Shown here piece after piece: positions 6,171 to 14,499 of a DNA stretch of 19,995 nucleotides. Positions within the stretch are counted from its first letter, which is position 1, and each line of letters starts with the position of its first letter. Made by a program: the position numbers and the translations under genes. A model generated the notes under the pieces. It did not search any database. It worked only from the letters and a program-made list of their open reading frames with translations, and had not been told where the DNA came from. The DNA lies in the NCBI GenBank assembly GCA_050010115.1, contig JBEKLQ010000074.1, positions 1 to 19,995 on the forward strand, in the 5' to 3' direction. Origin of the DNA: JAKACA01 sp050010115. GTDB taxonomy: Bacteria; Actinomycetota; Acidimicrobiia; Acidimicrobiales; Bog-793.

Positions 6171-7663
6171 CACGCCTCGGTCCCAGGATCCTCATCGCCG
6201 GCACCCACTCAGGAGTCGGAAAGACCACCGTCGCGACCGGCCTCATGGCAGCGCTGCGCCGCAGGGGTCTCACCGTCGGCGCAGCCAAGGTGGGCCCTGA
6301 CTACATCGACCCCGGCTACCACCGTCTCGCCACCGGCCGCCCCTCCAGAAACCTCGACGCCTTCCTCTCCCCCGCCCGCCTCATCGGTTCACTGGCGGCG
6401 CGGGCCGGCAGCGGCACCGACGTCCTCGTGATCGAAGGCGTGATGGGCCTGTTCGACGGCGCCCACGAGCCCGCTCGGCCCGGGAACGTCGACGGCACTC
6501 CGCCCGGTTTGCCGCTCGCGAGCACCGCAGCGGTCGCGGTACTCACCAGCACCCCGGTGATCCTCGTGGTCGACGCGTCCGCCATGAGCCAGTCGGTCGC
6601 CGCCGTCGTCCACGGGTACGCCTCCTGGTCACCATCGGTGCACTTAAGGGGGGTGATCCTCAACCAGGTCGGCTCGGACGCCCACGAGGACAGCCTTCGA
6701 AGATCGTTGGAGCCGCTCGCCGATGCCGGCATTCGGGTGCTCGGCGCCCTGCGGCGCGACCCGGCGCTCGTCTGGCGCGACCGTCACCTCGGCCTCGTGC
6801 CGGTCGCCGAGCGACCGGGCGACATCCAGACCACTCTGGCCTCACTGGCCGACGCCATCGATCGCTTCATCGAGCTCGACGAGATCATGACGCTCGCCTC
6901 GACTGCTCCGGCACTCGATACACCGCCACTGCCTGCGACTCGCGCACTGCCCGCCGGGGGCGGCGCCGGCGGCCGTGGTGGCGGCGCCGGCGGCGGTGGA
7001 GGCGGCGGCGGCCGTGGCGGCGGCGGTGGCGGGGGTGGCGGCGGCCGCCAGCCGAGGATCGCCGTCGCCGGAGGCCCGGCGTTCACGTTCGTCTACCCGG
7101 ACAACCTCGAGCGGCTCGAGGAAGCCGGCGCAGAGCTCGTTCCCGTCGATCCCATCAACGACGCCGGGCTTCCCGAGGGGACGGACGGGTTGTACGCGGG
7201 CGGGGGTTTCCCGGAGGTGTACGCCGAGGAGCTGTCAGGCAATCGCGAGATGCTCGCCCACGTGTCGCAGGCGGCGAGGGCCGGCATGCCCGTCTGGGCG
7301 GAATGCGGGGGACTGCTGTGGCTGGCCGCGTCCTTGGACGGCAAGCCATTGTGCGGCGTCGTCCCCGCCTCCGGAGCGATGACGCAGCGGTTGACGCTCG
7401 GCTACCGGACCGCCACGGTCCGCACCGACAACCCCGTCGCCACAGCCGGGACGACGCTGCGCGGTCACGAGTTCCACTACTCCAGACTCGACCCACCTGG
7501 TGATGCGCTTTCGGTGGCGAACCACCGGCAGCAGTGGCTGGAGGGTTATGCCACCGCCTCGATGCTGGCCACCTATCTGCACATGCATCTGGGGGCGGAG
7601 CCGGGGCCGGCGGAGGGTTTCGTGTCGGCGGCAGCGGCTTGGCGAGCGGCCGCAGCTCGCTGA
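6167..7663 (+). CDS. cobB: cobyrinic acid a,c-diamide synthase (CobB/CbiA), probable CTG start
   Basis: Glutamine amidotransferase that amidates the a and c side chains of (cobalt-)cobyrinic acid using ATP. The 498-aa protein has an N-terminal dethiobiotin-synthetase-like ATPase domain: P-loop GTHSGVGKTT at 12-21, KVGPDYIDPGYH at 41-52, EGVMGLFDG at 90-98. A C-terminal class I GATase domain follows, with nucleophile Cys380 in WAECGGLLWLA and YLHMHLG near 470-476. The domains are joined by an exceptional ~32-residue glycine linker (263-294) of Gly with a few Arg and Ala. The start is a problem: the frame is open for 145 codons upstream only as a shadow of cobO. CTG 6167 overlaps the cobO stop as CTGA with a good ribosome-binding site, parallel to the GTGA junctions elsewhere. 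In the early-cobalt pathway the equivalent name is CbiA. Confidence 0.92.
   Translation: MTRLGPRILIAGTHSGVGKTTVATGLMAALRRRGLTVGAAKVGPDYIDPGYHRLATGRPSRNLDAFLSPARLIGSLAARAGSGTDVLVIEGVMGLFDGAHEPARPGNVDGTPPGLPLASTAAVAVLTSTPVILVVDASAMSQSVAAVVHGYASWSPSVHLRGVILNQVGSDAHEDSLRRSLEPLADAGIRVLGALRRDPALVWRDRHLGLVPVAERPGDIQTTLASLADAIDRFIELDEIMTLASTAPALDTPPLPATRALPAGGGAGGRGGGAGGGGGGGGRGGGGGGGGGGRQPRIAVAGGPAFTFVYPDNLERLEEAGAELVPVDPINDAGLPEGTDGLYAGGGFPEVYAEELSGNREMLAHVSQAARAGMPVWAECGGLLWLAASLDGKPLCGVVPASGAMTQRLTLGYRTATVRTDNPVATAGTTLRGHEFHYSRLDPPGDALSVANHRQQWLEGYATASMLATYLHMHLGAEPGPAEGFVSAAAAWRAAAAR
6953..7048 (+). repeat. GGC-rich simple repeat encoding the CobB interdomain glycine linker
   Basis: About 96 nt of ggcggc/ggtggc-type sequence encode 32 residues that are almost all glycine, exactly between the ATPase and amidotransferase domains. 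It is in frame and does not interrupt either domain. Confidence 0.85.
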
Positions 7664-7696
7664 CGCATCCCTGACGCCGAGGCAGACTGCAGCGCC

Positions 7697-7702
7697 TAGC
7701 GT
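7697..7702 (+). promoter_or_regulatory. candidate internal -10 for a leaderless cobI transcript
   Basis: TAGCGT (TANNNT) is followed by exactly 7 nt and then ATG 7710. The only purine-rich site (GAGG) is 3 nt from the ATG, too close for normal ribosome binding. An overlapping small dyad CGCCT (7693-7697)/AGGCG (7704-7708) is also present. This is the only gap of appreciable size (46 nt) inside the operon. Confidence 0.4.
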
Positions 7703-7709
7703 GAGGCGG

Positions 7710-8426
7710 ATGGCACTGCAGCCCGGCAGCTTGGTCGGAGTCGGTGTGGGTCCCGGCGATCCTGACCTGCTCACTCTGAGGGCGCTCAACACCCTGAAGG
7801 CAGCGGACCGCGTCGTAGCACCCTCGGTGGCCGCCGATGCGGTCGGGCGGGCCGAGGCGATCATCCGGCAGGCTGCCCCTGAGCTCACGATCGAGCGTTT
7901 GGTCTTCGACATGGGGTCGGAGCGGGCCACGTCGCACCAGGCGGCGGCCGAACAGCTCCTGCCGGCGCTGGATGCCGGCGAGCAGGTGGCGTTCGTCACC
8001 CTCGGCGACCCGAACATCTACTCGACGTTCTCCGCCCTGACCGGCGTACTGCACGCCTTGCGGCCCGGCCTAGAAATCAGCACGGTCCCCGGCATCACGG
8101 CGTTCCAGGAGCTGGCGGCGCGTTCGGGCGTGGCCCTGCTCGATGGCACCGAGTCGCTGCGCCTCGTGACGGCCCTCGACGGTCCGGCGCATCTCGAGGA
8201 GGCCATCGTCGATCGGGACGCCGCCGTCGTCGTCTACAAAGGTGGCCGCCACCTCCCGGCGATCCGGGACGCCCTCGAGCGCGCAGGCCGCCTGGAAGGT
8301 GCCGTCTTCGGCGAGCTCCTCGGCCTCCCCGGCGAGCGTCTTGGCTCGATGGCCGGACAGGACCACAGCGCCACCTACCTCGTCACCGTCATCGTCCCCC
8401 CGCAACGCCGGAGCCACCCGGAGTGA
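7710..8426 (+). CDS. cobI: precorrin-2 / cobalt-factor II C20-methyltransferase
   Basis: SAM-dependent methyltransferase of the tetrapyrrole methylase (CobA/CysG-like) fold that methylates C20 early in corrin synthesis (CbiL in the cobalt-early route). The protein is 238 aa, normal for the family. The N-terminal strand-loop GVGVGPGDPDLLT (10-22), the SAM-binding TLGDPNIYSTF, TVPGITAFQELAA and the C-terminal YLVTVIVPP are typical. I start at ATG 7710; the longer open frame from 7500 is antisense-like noise over the 3' end of cobB. It overlaps the next gene by 4 nt (GTGA). Assignment to C20 rather than another position rests on the family-typical start and the LGDPNIYSTF motif, and on the other methylases of the set being accounted for nearby. 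Confidence 0.9.
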   Translation: MALQPGSLVGVGVGPGDPDLLTLRALNTLKAADRVVAPSVAADAVGRAEAIIRQAAPELTIERLVFDMGSERATSHQAAAEQLLPALDAGEQVAFVTLGDPNIYSTFSALTGVLHALRPGLEISTVPGITAFQELAARSGVALLDGTESLRLVTALDGPAHLEEAIVDRDAAVVVYKGGRHLPAIRDALERAGRLEGAVFGELLGLPGERLGSMAGQDHSATYLVTVIVPPQRRSHPE

Positions 8427-9286
8427 GCGGGCTGCCCGCAGGCCTCATCAGTTTCGTCGGCGCCGGCCCTGGCGCGCCCGACCTCATCACGATCCGGGGA
8501 GCCGAACGCCTCTCGCAAGCCGACGTCGTCATCTGGGCCTCCTCGCTCGTACCCGAGGCACTCCTCACCCACGCCCGCAGCGGTGCCGAAGTGCACGACT
8601 CCAAGACGATGACACTCGAGGACGTGCTCGCCGTCTACCAGGCGCACCCGACCGATCACGTCGTCCGCCTCCACTCCGGCGACCCCGCCCTGTACGGGGC
8701 GATCCAGGAGCAGATCGACTGGTGCATGGCGGAGGACCGCCCGTACGAGATCGTGCCGGGGGTGAGCTCTCTTGCTGCAGCAGCGGCTGCCATCGGCCGG
8801 GAGCTGACGATCCCGAAGGTGTCGCAGAGCGTCGTGGTGACCCGGTTGGCCGGCCGCACGAAGGCCTCGATGCCCCCCAAAGAAACCCTCCCCGCCTTCT
8901 CCGCCATCGCCCCCACCACGGCGATCTTCCTGTCGGGCGCACGGCCCCGGGAGCTGCAGGACGAGCTGCTCACTGACGGATCAGGCTGGACCGAGTCCAC
9001 GCCGGCCGCCGTCGTCGTGCGGGCCAGCTGGCCGGACGAACAGGTCGTGATGACCACGGTCGGTGAAGTCGCCGACACCATCGTTGCCACCGGGCACACG
9101 CGCACCGTGCTGGTCATCGTCGGCGAGGCGCTCCGGCCTACTGGTGATTCCGGCACCGGGGTCGCCCGGAGCCATCTGTACTCGCCCGGGTTCGCGCACA
9201 GTTTCCGCAAGCGCTCACTCCCCGGCACCACGGCGGGGCGGCCGGTTGGCGCCGGACGCCGGGGGACCGGCTCGCGCCCACAGTGA
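8423..9286 (+). CDS. cobM: precorrin-4 / cobalt-precorrin-4 C11-methyltransferase
   Basis: SAM-dependent tetrapyrrole methylase of 287 aa, CobM/CbiF type. It shows FVGAGPGAPDLITIRG at the N-terminus (11-26), LHSGDPALYGAI, EIVPGVSSLAAAAAAIGRELTIP, the CbiF-typical QSVVVTRLAGRTKASMP, and the near C-terminal SHLYSPGFAHSFRK seen in many CobM proteins. It starts with GTG 8423 overlapping the cobI stop (GTGA) and ends overlapping cbiD (GTGA), so translation is likely coupled on both sides. The last ~25 residues after SFRKRSLP form a basic, Gly/Arg-rich tail beyond the usual family end. It acts after ring contraction, before removal of the C2 fragment by CbiG. Confidence 0.92.
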   Translation: MSGLPAGLISFVGAGPGAPDLITIRGAERLSQADVVIWASSLVPEALLTHARSGAEVHDSKTMTLEDVLAVYQAHPTDHVVRLHSGDPALYGAIQEQIDWCMAEDRPYEIVPGVSSLAAAAAAIGRELTIPKVSQSVVVTRLAGRTKASMPPKETLPAFSAIAPTTAIFLSGARPRELQDELLTDGSGWTESTPAAVVVRASWPDEQVVMTTVGEVADTIVATGHTRTVLVIVGEALRPTGDSGTGVARSHLYSPGFAHSFRKRSLPGTTAGRPVGAGRRGTGSRPQ

Positions 9287-10518
9287 CCTACGAGCCCGAG
9301 CTGAGCGACGAAGTCGCCGCCCGCCGGAAGGGTCTCCGGAAGGGTTGGACGACCGGCACCTGCGCTTCGGCTGCCGCCAAGGCTGCCGCCATAGGGCTCG
9401 TGACCGGGACCGTGCCCGACCTGGTGGAAGTCGCCTTGCCGGGTGGCGAGCGGGTGAGCTTCGCGGTCGAGGCTCCTGAAGGTCCCGCGTCGCCGGCGGC
9501 GGTCGTCGTCAAGGACGCCGGCGACGACCCCGACTGCACGCACGGCGCCCGGATGACGGCGACAGTGGGCTACGCCGACGATGGGCCGGCCGGACCCCGC
9601 ATGGCGTCCCGGTCCGGCCCGGCGGCGAGGGCCGGGTCCGGCCCGGCGGCGAGGGCCGGGTCCGGCCCGGCGACGAGGTCGGGACCCGACGCGGCTACCG
9701 AGCTGCGGGCGGGCGCGGGCATCGGCGTGGTCACCAAACCAGGCCTCGGTCTTCCCGTCGGCGCGCCTGCCATCAACCCCGTGCCGCGCCGGATGATCCT
9801 CCAAGCCCTCGCCGAAGTGACGGATCGTCCGCTCGTCGTGACGTTCTCGGTGCCGGGCGGCGACGAGATGGCAGCCGAGACGACGAATGATCGGCTCGGC
9901 ATCATCGGCGGCATCTCGATCCTGGGCACGACGGGCATCGTCCGGCCGTTCTCCACCGCCGCCTACCGGGCTTCGGTCGTGCAGCAGATCGACGTTGGCG
10001 CCGCCCAAGGCGAGCGGCAAGTCGTTCTAGCGACCGGCCATCGCTCCGAGACCCTGGCGATGGCGCTGCTGCCGGATCTCGACCCGGTGTGTTTCGTAGA
10101 GGTCGGTGACTTCACCGGGATCGCCCTCCGGCGGGCGGCCGCCAAGCACGTGGAGCTGATCTACCTCGTTGCCATGGCAGGCAAGCTGACGAAACTCTCG
10201 GCTGGCGTCATGATGACCCACTTTCACCGGACCGACGTCGACACCGGCTGGCTGGCCGAGATCGCACGAGAGGCGGGCGCGAGCGAACCGGTCGTGGCGG
10301 CCGCGACAGAGACGGCGACGGCTCGCCACTTCGCCGAGGTGGCAATCGCCGCCGGCGAGGTGCGCCCGCTCGAGATCGTCTGCGAACGCGCCCGCGAGGC
10401 GTCCCTCGCCCACGCCGGCGGGCGGCTGGACGTGAACGTGTGGATGTCCGACTTCGAGGGCGAGCGCGTCGTCGCCTGGGCAGGCGAGCCTCCCCCGCGA
10501 TGTGACCCCCGTGGCTGA
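9283..10518 (+). CDS. cbiD: cobalt-precorrin-5B C1-methyltransferase (CbiD)
   Basis: CbiD methylates C1 and is a marker of the cobalt-early ('anaerobic') corrin pathway. The 411-aa protein has the signature RKGWTTGTCASAAAKAA (19-35), KDAGDDPDCTHGA (77-89), the GIGVVTKPGLGLPVGAPAINPVPR stretch (147-169) and the glycine-rich IIGGISILGTTGIVRPFS. The family is typically about 350-380 aa; the surplus here is largely a low-complexity insertion at ~102-139 built from three copies of SGPAARAG. This insertion lies between the N-terminal motifs and the GVVTKPGLGLP strand, so it probably forms a surface loop. It starts with GTG 9283 overlapping the cobM stop. Its stop at 10516-10518 overlaps the beginning of cobL. 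Confidence 0.93.
   Translation: MTYEPELSDEVAARRKGLRKGWTTGTCASAAAKAAAIGLVTGTVPDLVEVALPGGERVSFAVEAPEGPASPAAVVVKDAGDDPDCTHGARMTATVGYADDGPAGPRMASRSGPAARAGSGPAARAGSGPATRSGPDAATELRAGAGIGVVTKPGLGLPVGAPAINPVPRRMILQALAEVTDRPLVVTFSVPGGDEMAAETTNDRLGIIGGISILGTTGIVRPFSTAAYRASVVQQIDVGAAQGERQVVLATGHRSETLAMALLPDLDPVCFVEVGDFTGIALRRAAAKHVELIYLVAMAGKLTKLSAGVMMTHFHRTDVDTGWLAEIAREAGASEPVVAAATETATARHFAEVAIAAGEVRPLEIVCERAREASLAHAGGRLDVNVWMSDFEGERVVAWAGEPPPRCDPRG
9613..9684 (+). repeat. 24-bp tandem repeat, three copies, inside cbiD
   Basis: Copies at 9613-9636 and 9637-9660 are identical; 9661-9684 has a few changes. The unit begins tccggcccggcggcgagg and encodes Ser-Gly-Pro-Ala-Ala-Arg-Ala-Gly. The unit length keeps the reading frame. 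Confidence 0.95.
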
Positions 10519-11740
10519 AGCGGCGCTCCCGAGGATCCTCGTCATCGGCGTCCCGTTCGCCGGGCTCGACGCCTTGGCGCCACCGGAGGCGGCGGTGCTT
10601 GCGGCCGCCGACGTAATCGTCGGCGGCAGGCGCCACCTCGATGCCTTGGCTACGGAACGCCGCAGCATCGAGATCACTGCCGATCTCGGGCCCATGTTGG
10701 ACGCAGTCGAGGCGGCTCGCGGACACGGCCAGCGGTTGGCGGTATTGGCGAGCGGGGATCCTGGCTTTTTCGGCCTCGGACGGGTGCTGGCCGACCGGTT
10801 CGGAGCGGCAGCGCTCGACATTCGCCCGGCTCTGTCAAGCGTCGCCGCCGCCTTCGGACGAGTCGGGCTGCCGTGGGACGACGCCGTCGTGGCCTCGGCA
10901 CACGGCCGGCCGCTCGAGCTCGCGCTTGAGGCCGTCCGCCGTGCGACAAAGGCCGCCGTGCTGACGTCTCCCGACTCGCCGCCCGAGCGGATCGGGGCGG
11001 AGCTCGCCAGTCTCGGGTCCCGCTTCGACCGGGTCGTGGTGGTGTCGGACCTCGGGCTGCCGACCGAGTCAGTGGCGGAGGGACCCGGTCTCGAGTGGCT
11101 GGCGTCAGGGTCGTTTCCTCCGTTGAGTGTCGTCCTGCTGATCTCCGGTGACGGCGTGGCGCCGGCAGCGGCGGTGGCGTGGTCGGCGGGGAGCGGGGCG
11201 GGCAGTTTTGGGCGGGACGAGGCTGAGTTCGAGCACCGCGACGGCATGATCACCAAAGCCGAGGTCCGGGCGATCGTGCTGGCCCGCCTCGCTCTCCCGC
11301 CCTCGGGTGTGCTGTGGGACGTCGGTGCCGGGTCAGGCAGCATCGCCATCGAGGCCGCTCAGCTCGCTCCCGGTATGACCGTGTTCGCCGTCGAGCGGAA
11401 CGCCGACGACGCAGCTCGGATCCGGGCGAACGCCGATCGGCACGGCGTCGTGGTCGAGGTGGTCGAAGGGGAGGCGCCCGGCGCGCTGGCGGAGCTCGGT
11501 TCCCCCCACCGCGCCTTCGTCGGCGGCGGGGGTCTCGAGGTGCTCGATGCCGTGAGGGCGCGACTGTTGCCCGGCGGTCGGGTCGTCGCCACCTACGCAA
11601 CACTGGAGCGGGCGCTCGGTGCGGCCGATCGGCTCGGTCACCTCGTGCAGGTGTCGGTGAACCGTGGCGGCCGGCTGCCAGATGGCAGTCTCCGTCTCGT
11701 GGCGCTGGATCCGGTCTTCGTCTGCTGGGGGCCGTCGTGA
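10502..11740 (+). CDS. cobL: precorrin-6Y / cobalt-precorrin-6B C5,C15-methyltransferase and C12-decarboxylase (CbiE-CbiT fusion)
   Basis: Bifunctional 412-aa enzyme. Residues ~10-220 are the CbiE tetrapyrrole-methylase domain (RILVIGVPFAGLDAL, VIVGGRRHLDAL, ASGDPGFFGLG at 83-93). Residues ~240-412 are the CbiT domain, a class I SAM methyltransferase with HRDGMITKAEVRAIVLARL (245-263) and the SAM loop WDVGAGSGSIAIEA (272-285). The start is either GTG 10502 or GTG 10511, both overlapping the end of cbiD; neither has a clear ribosome-binding site and I list the longer. The fused arrangement is usual in actinobacteria. Its stop overlaps the next gene as GTGA. It completes methylation at C5 and C15 and decarboxylates the C12 acetate. 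Confidence 0.93.
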   Translation: MTPVAEAALPRILVIGVPFAGLDALAPPEAAVLAAADVIVGGRRHLDALATERRSIEITADLGPMLDAVEAARGHGQRLAVLASGDPGFFGLGRVLADRFGAAALDIRPALSSVAAAFGRVGLPWDDAVVASAHGRPLELALEAVRRATKAAVLTSPDSPPERIGAELASLGSRFDRVVVVSDLGLPTESVAEGPGLEWLASGSFPPLSVVLLISGDGVAPAAAVAWSAGSGAGSFGRDEAEFEHRDGMITKAEVRAIVLARLALPPSGVLWDVGAGSGSIAIEAAQLAPGMTVFAVERNADDAARIRANADRHGVVVEVVEGEAPGALAELGSPHRAFVGGGGLEVLDAVRARLLPGGRVVATYATLERALGAADRLGHLVQVSVNRGGRLPDGSLRLVALDPVFVCWGPS

Positions 11741-13497
11741 GCCCCAGATCGGTGCTCGTGGTCTCGGTCACCGAAGCTGGGCGCGCCCTGGCGAGCCGAT
11801 TGCCGTACGAACGGGCTCACGGGCAGCTGGCGGCGACGGTGCGGAAGCGTTGGGCGGATGTGGAAGGGTTCGTCCTCATCGCGGCGACAGGCGCCTGCGT
11901 ACGGATCATCGCACCGCTGCTCGCCGGCAAAGCTGACGACCCGGCGGTCGTGTGCGTCGACGACGCGGGTCGGCACGCGGTCGTGTTGCTCGGCGGGCAC
12001 GCGGCGGAAGCGAACGACTTGGCCCGGGAGGTGGCGCAACTGCTCGGCGCTGAGCCGGTCGTGACGACCGCCACCGACGCCACCGGTACGGTGGCGATCG
12101 ACGAGTTGAGCGGATTCTGCGCCGAGGGTGACGTGGCCTCCGTCACCGCCGCGCTGCTCGATGGCCGGCCGGTATCGCTGGACAACCCGCGCAATTGGCC
12201 ACTCCCCAGCCCGCTCCAGCACACGCTGGCGAACCTACCGGCCGCCTGCGAGGGCGACAGTGCAGTCCGGATCATCGTCACCGACGAAGTCACCCCAGCC
12301 GCCGATGCGAACGGCCTCGTGATCCTGCGACCTCCGAGCCTCGTCGCCGGGATCGGCGCATCGACCGCTCCCCCAGCAGACGAGGTAGCCGGGTTGCTCG
12401 ACGACGCCCTGGCCACCGCAGGCCTGAGCCGCCTCTCGGTGCGAGCGGTCGCCACGATCGACCGGCGGGCAGGCGAGCCGGCGCTGGAAGTCCTCGGTCT
12501 CCCGGTGATCGCCTATACGGCTCTGGAGCTCGCCGCCGTCACCGTGCCGAACCCGTCGGGAGTCGTGCAGGCCGCCGTAGGGACTCCGAGCGTGGCCGAG
12601 GCAGCGGCGCTGCTCGCCGCCGGGCCGGGAGCCACGCTCCTGTTCGCAAAACTCGCCTCCGCCCACGCCACCGTCGCCCTCGCCCGCTCGCCGCGCCCGG
12701 CTGGCCACCTGGCGGTCGTCGGCCTTGGCCCCGGCGATCGCGCCAGCCGCACACCCGAGGCGGACCGGGCGATACGGAACGCCGAGGTCGTGATCGGCTA
12801 CACGCCCTACGTCGAGCAGTGCCGCGACCTGCTCCGGCCGGCGCAGGAAGTGATCCGCTCCCCGATCGGGGCCGAGGTCGAACGAGCCCGTGAGGCAGTC
12901 GAGAGGGCAGCCGGCGGTGCCCACGTCGCTGTCGTGTGCTCGGGCGATCCCGGTGTGTATGCCATGGCATCACTCGTGCTGGAGGAGGCCGGGTCGCAGG
13001 ACGGCAGTGCTGGCGCCGGCTCGGGGTCCCTCGGGTTCGCGATCGAGATCGTGCCCGGAGTGACGGCAGCGCTGGCGGCGGCTGCGCTCCTCGGCGCCCC
13101 GCTCGGTCACGACCATCTCGTGATCTCGCTGTCGGATCTGCTGACACCATGGGAGCTGATCGTCCGGAGGGTCATCGCCGCTCGTGAAGCCGACCTGGTG
13201 CTGGCCATCTACAACCCGAGATCCAAGGCACGGGACTGGCAGCTGGCGGCGGTCCGGGACCTCCTGCTGGTAACCCGGCCCGCCGGCACTCCGGTCGGCA
13301 TCGCCACCGACGCCGGACGCGCAGGAGCGACCACGATCATCACCACGCTCGGCGAGCTCGACCCGGAGCTGGTAGGGATGACGACGTGTGTGATCATCGG
13401 TTCCTCCACGACCCGGGTCGTCGGGGGTCGGATGGTGACGCCGCGCGGTTACCACCGCGAGCCGGAGCCGGAGCCGGAGCCGGAGCCGACCTCGTGA
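11737..13497 (+). CDS. CbiG-CobJ(CbiH) fusion: cobalt-precorrin-5A hydrolase / precorrin-3B C17-methyltransferase
   Basis: A 586-aa two-domain protein. Residues 1-~320 are CbiG, which opens the lactone and releases acetaldehyde; visible motifs are IAATGACVRIIAPLL (48-62), LGGHAAEANDLA (85-96), SLVAGIGAST (201-210) and AEAAALLAAG...LLFAKLASAHATVALAR (288-317). Residues ~322-575 are CobJ/CbiH, which contracts the ring: HLAVVGLGPGDRASRTPEA (324-342), VVCSGDPGVYAMASLV (399-414), EIVPGVTAALAAAALLGAPLGHDHLVISLSDLLTPW and LAIYNPRSKARDWQL. CbiG confirms the cobalt-early pathway. The start is GTG 11737, overlapping the cobL stop (GTGA); the open frame upstream is a shadow. The C-terminus ends in five Glu-Pro repeats. 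A short Gly/Ser/Ala insertion (~419-431) interrupts the CobJ domain. The stop overlaps the ferredoxin start as GTGA. Confidence 0.93.
   Translation: MSPRSVLVVSVTEAGRALASRLPYERAHGQLAATVRKRWADVEGFVLIAATGACVRIIAPLLAGKADDPAVVCVDDAGRHAVVLLGGHAAEANDLAREVAQLLGAEPVVTTATDATGTVAIDELSGFCAEGDVASVTAALLDGRPVSLDNPRNWPLPSPLQHTLANLPAACEGDSAVRIIVTDEVTPAADANGLVILRPPSLVAGIGASTAPPADEVAGLLDDALATAGLSRLSVRAVATIDRRAGEPALEVLGLPVIAYTALELAAVTVPNPSGVVQAAVGTPSVAEAAALLAAGPGATLLFAKLASAHATVALARSPRPAGHLAVVGLGPGDRASRTPEADRAIRNAEVVIGYTPYVEQCRDLLRPAQEVIRSPIGAEVERAREAVERAAGGAHVAVVCSGDPGVYAMASLVLEEAGSQDGSAGAGSGSLGFAIEIVPGVTAALAAAALLGAPLGHDHLVISLSDLLTPWELIVRRVIAAREADLVLAIYNPRSKARDWQLAAVRDLLLVTRPAGTPVGIATDAGRAGATTIITTLGELDPELVGMTTCVIIGSSTTRVVGGRMVTPRGYHREPEPEPEPEPTS
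13459..13488 (+). repeat. GAGCCG x5 hexanucleotide repeat at the cbiG-cobJ 3' end
   Basis: Five exact GAGCCG units encode (Glu-Pro)5, two residues before the stop codon. Confidence 0.95.
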
Positions 13498-13672
13498 TCG
13501 AGATCACCAGCCGGTGCACCGCCTGCGGGGCCTGCCTGGCCACCTGCCCGGAGCACGCTCTCCGACCGGCGCCCTTCCGCCCGCTCGTCATCTCGACTCT
13601 CTGCACCGCTTGCGGTGAGTGCGTCGAGATCTGCCCCCGCGACGCCATCGCTCTCACAATGGGGGCACTGGC

Positions 13673-13676
<4 letters not shown>
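13494..13676 (+). CDS. small 2[4Fe-4S] ferredoxin embedded in the corrin operon
   Basis: A 60-residue bacterial-type ferredoxin with two complete cluster motifs: CTACGACLATCP (C8, C11, C14, C18) and CTACGECVEICP, each C-x2-C-x2-C-x3-C-P. It starts with GTG 13494 overlapping the stop of cbiG-cobJ (GTGA) and ends overlapping the cbiC start (ATGA). It is therefore locked between two corrin enzymes and very likely translated with them. A plausible but unproven role is electron supply to cobalt or to a ring-modifying step; some CbiH proteins of the cobalt-early route carry a fused Fe-S domain, which makes a partnership with the adjacent CobJ/CbiH domain attractive. No longer open frame is needed; the ORF extending from 13386 is an artefact of the overlap. 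Confidence 0.88.
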
Positions 13677-14359
<683 letters not shown>

Positions 14360-14366
14360 CGGGGGG

Positions 14367-14389
14367 ATCGGGTGTAACGCGGCCCCGAT
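14367..14389 (+). terminator. possible hairpin after the corrin operon
   Basis: ATCGGG (14367-14372) pairs with CCCGAT (14384-14389) over an 11-nt loop, 8 nt after the cobH stop. It has no U-tract. The rest of the 14360-14499 gap holds two direct GCGTCAC copies and the ribosome-binding site of the next gene; no riboswitch is recognised. Confidence 0.3.
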
Positions 14390-14485
14390 AGTAGAGACTG
14401 AAAGGCGTCGACCCCGGCGTCACCGCGCGTCACGGCGTCGCTGAACTGCTGCGATACTGAACACCCAGCCGCCCGGCACACACGC

Positions 14486-14493
14486 GGGGGAGG
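14486..14493 (+). promoter_or_regulatory. strong Shine-Dalgarno of the molybdopterin oxidoreductase gene
   Basis: GGGGGAGG lies 6 nt before ATG 14500 and fixes the start. Unlike cobO and cobI, this gene clearly has a leader. Confidence 0.7.
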
Positions 14494-14499
14494 CATTCG

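Noticed and set aside
4935..6173. 412-codon minus-strand open frame
   Set aside because: Covers cobO on the opposite strand and the AKR gene in the wrong frame; no motif.
11314..11736. N-terminal extension of the cbiG-cobJ frame
   Set aside because: Lies within the CbiT domain in another frame and is Arg-rich; GTG 11737 gives the canonical CbiG start.
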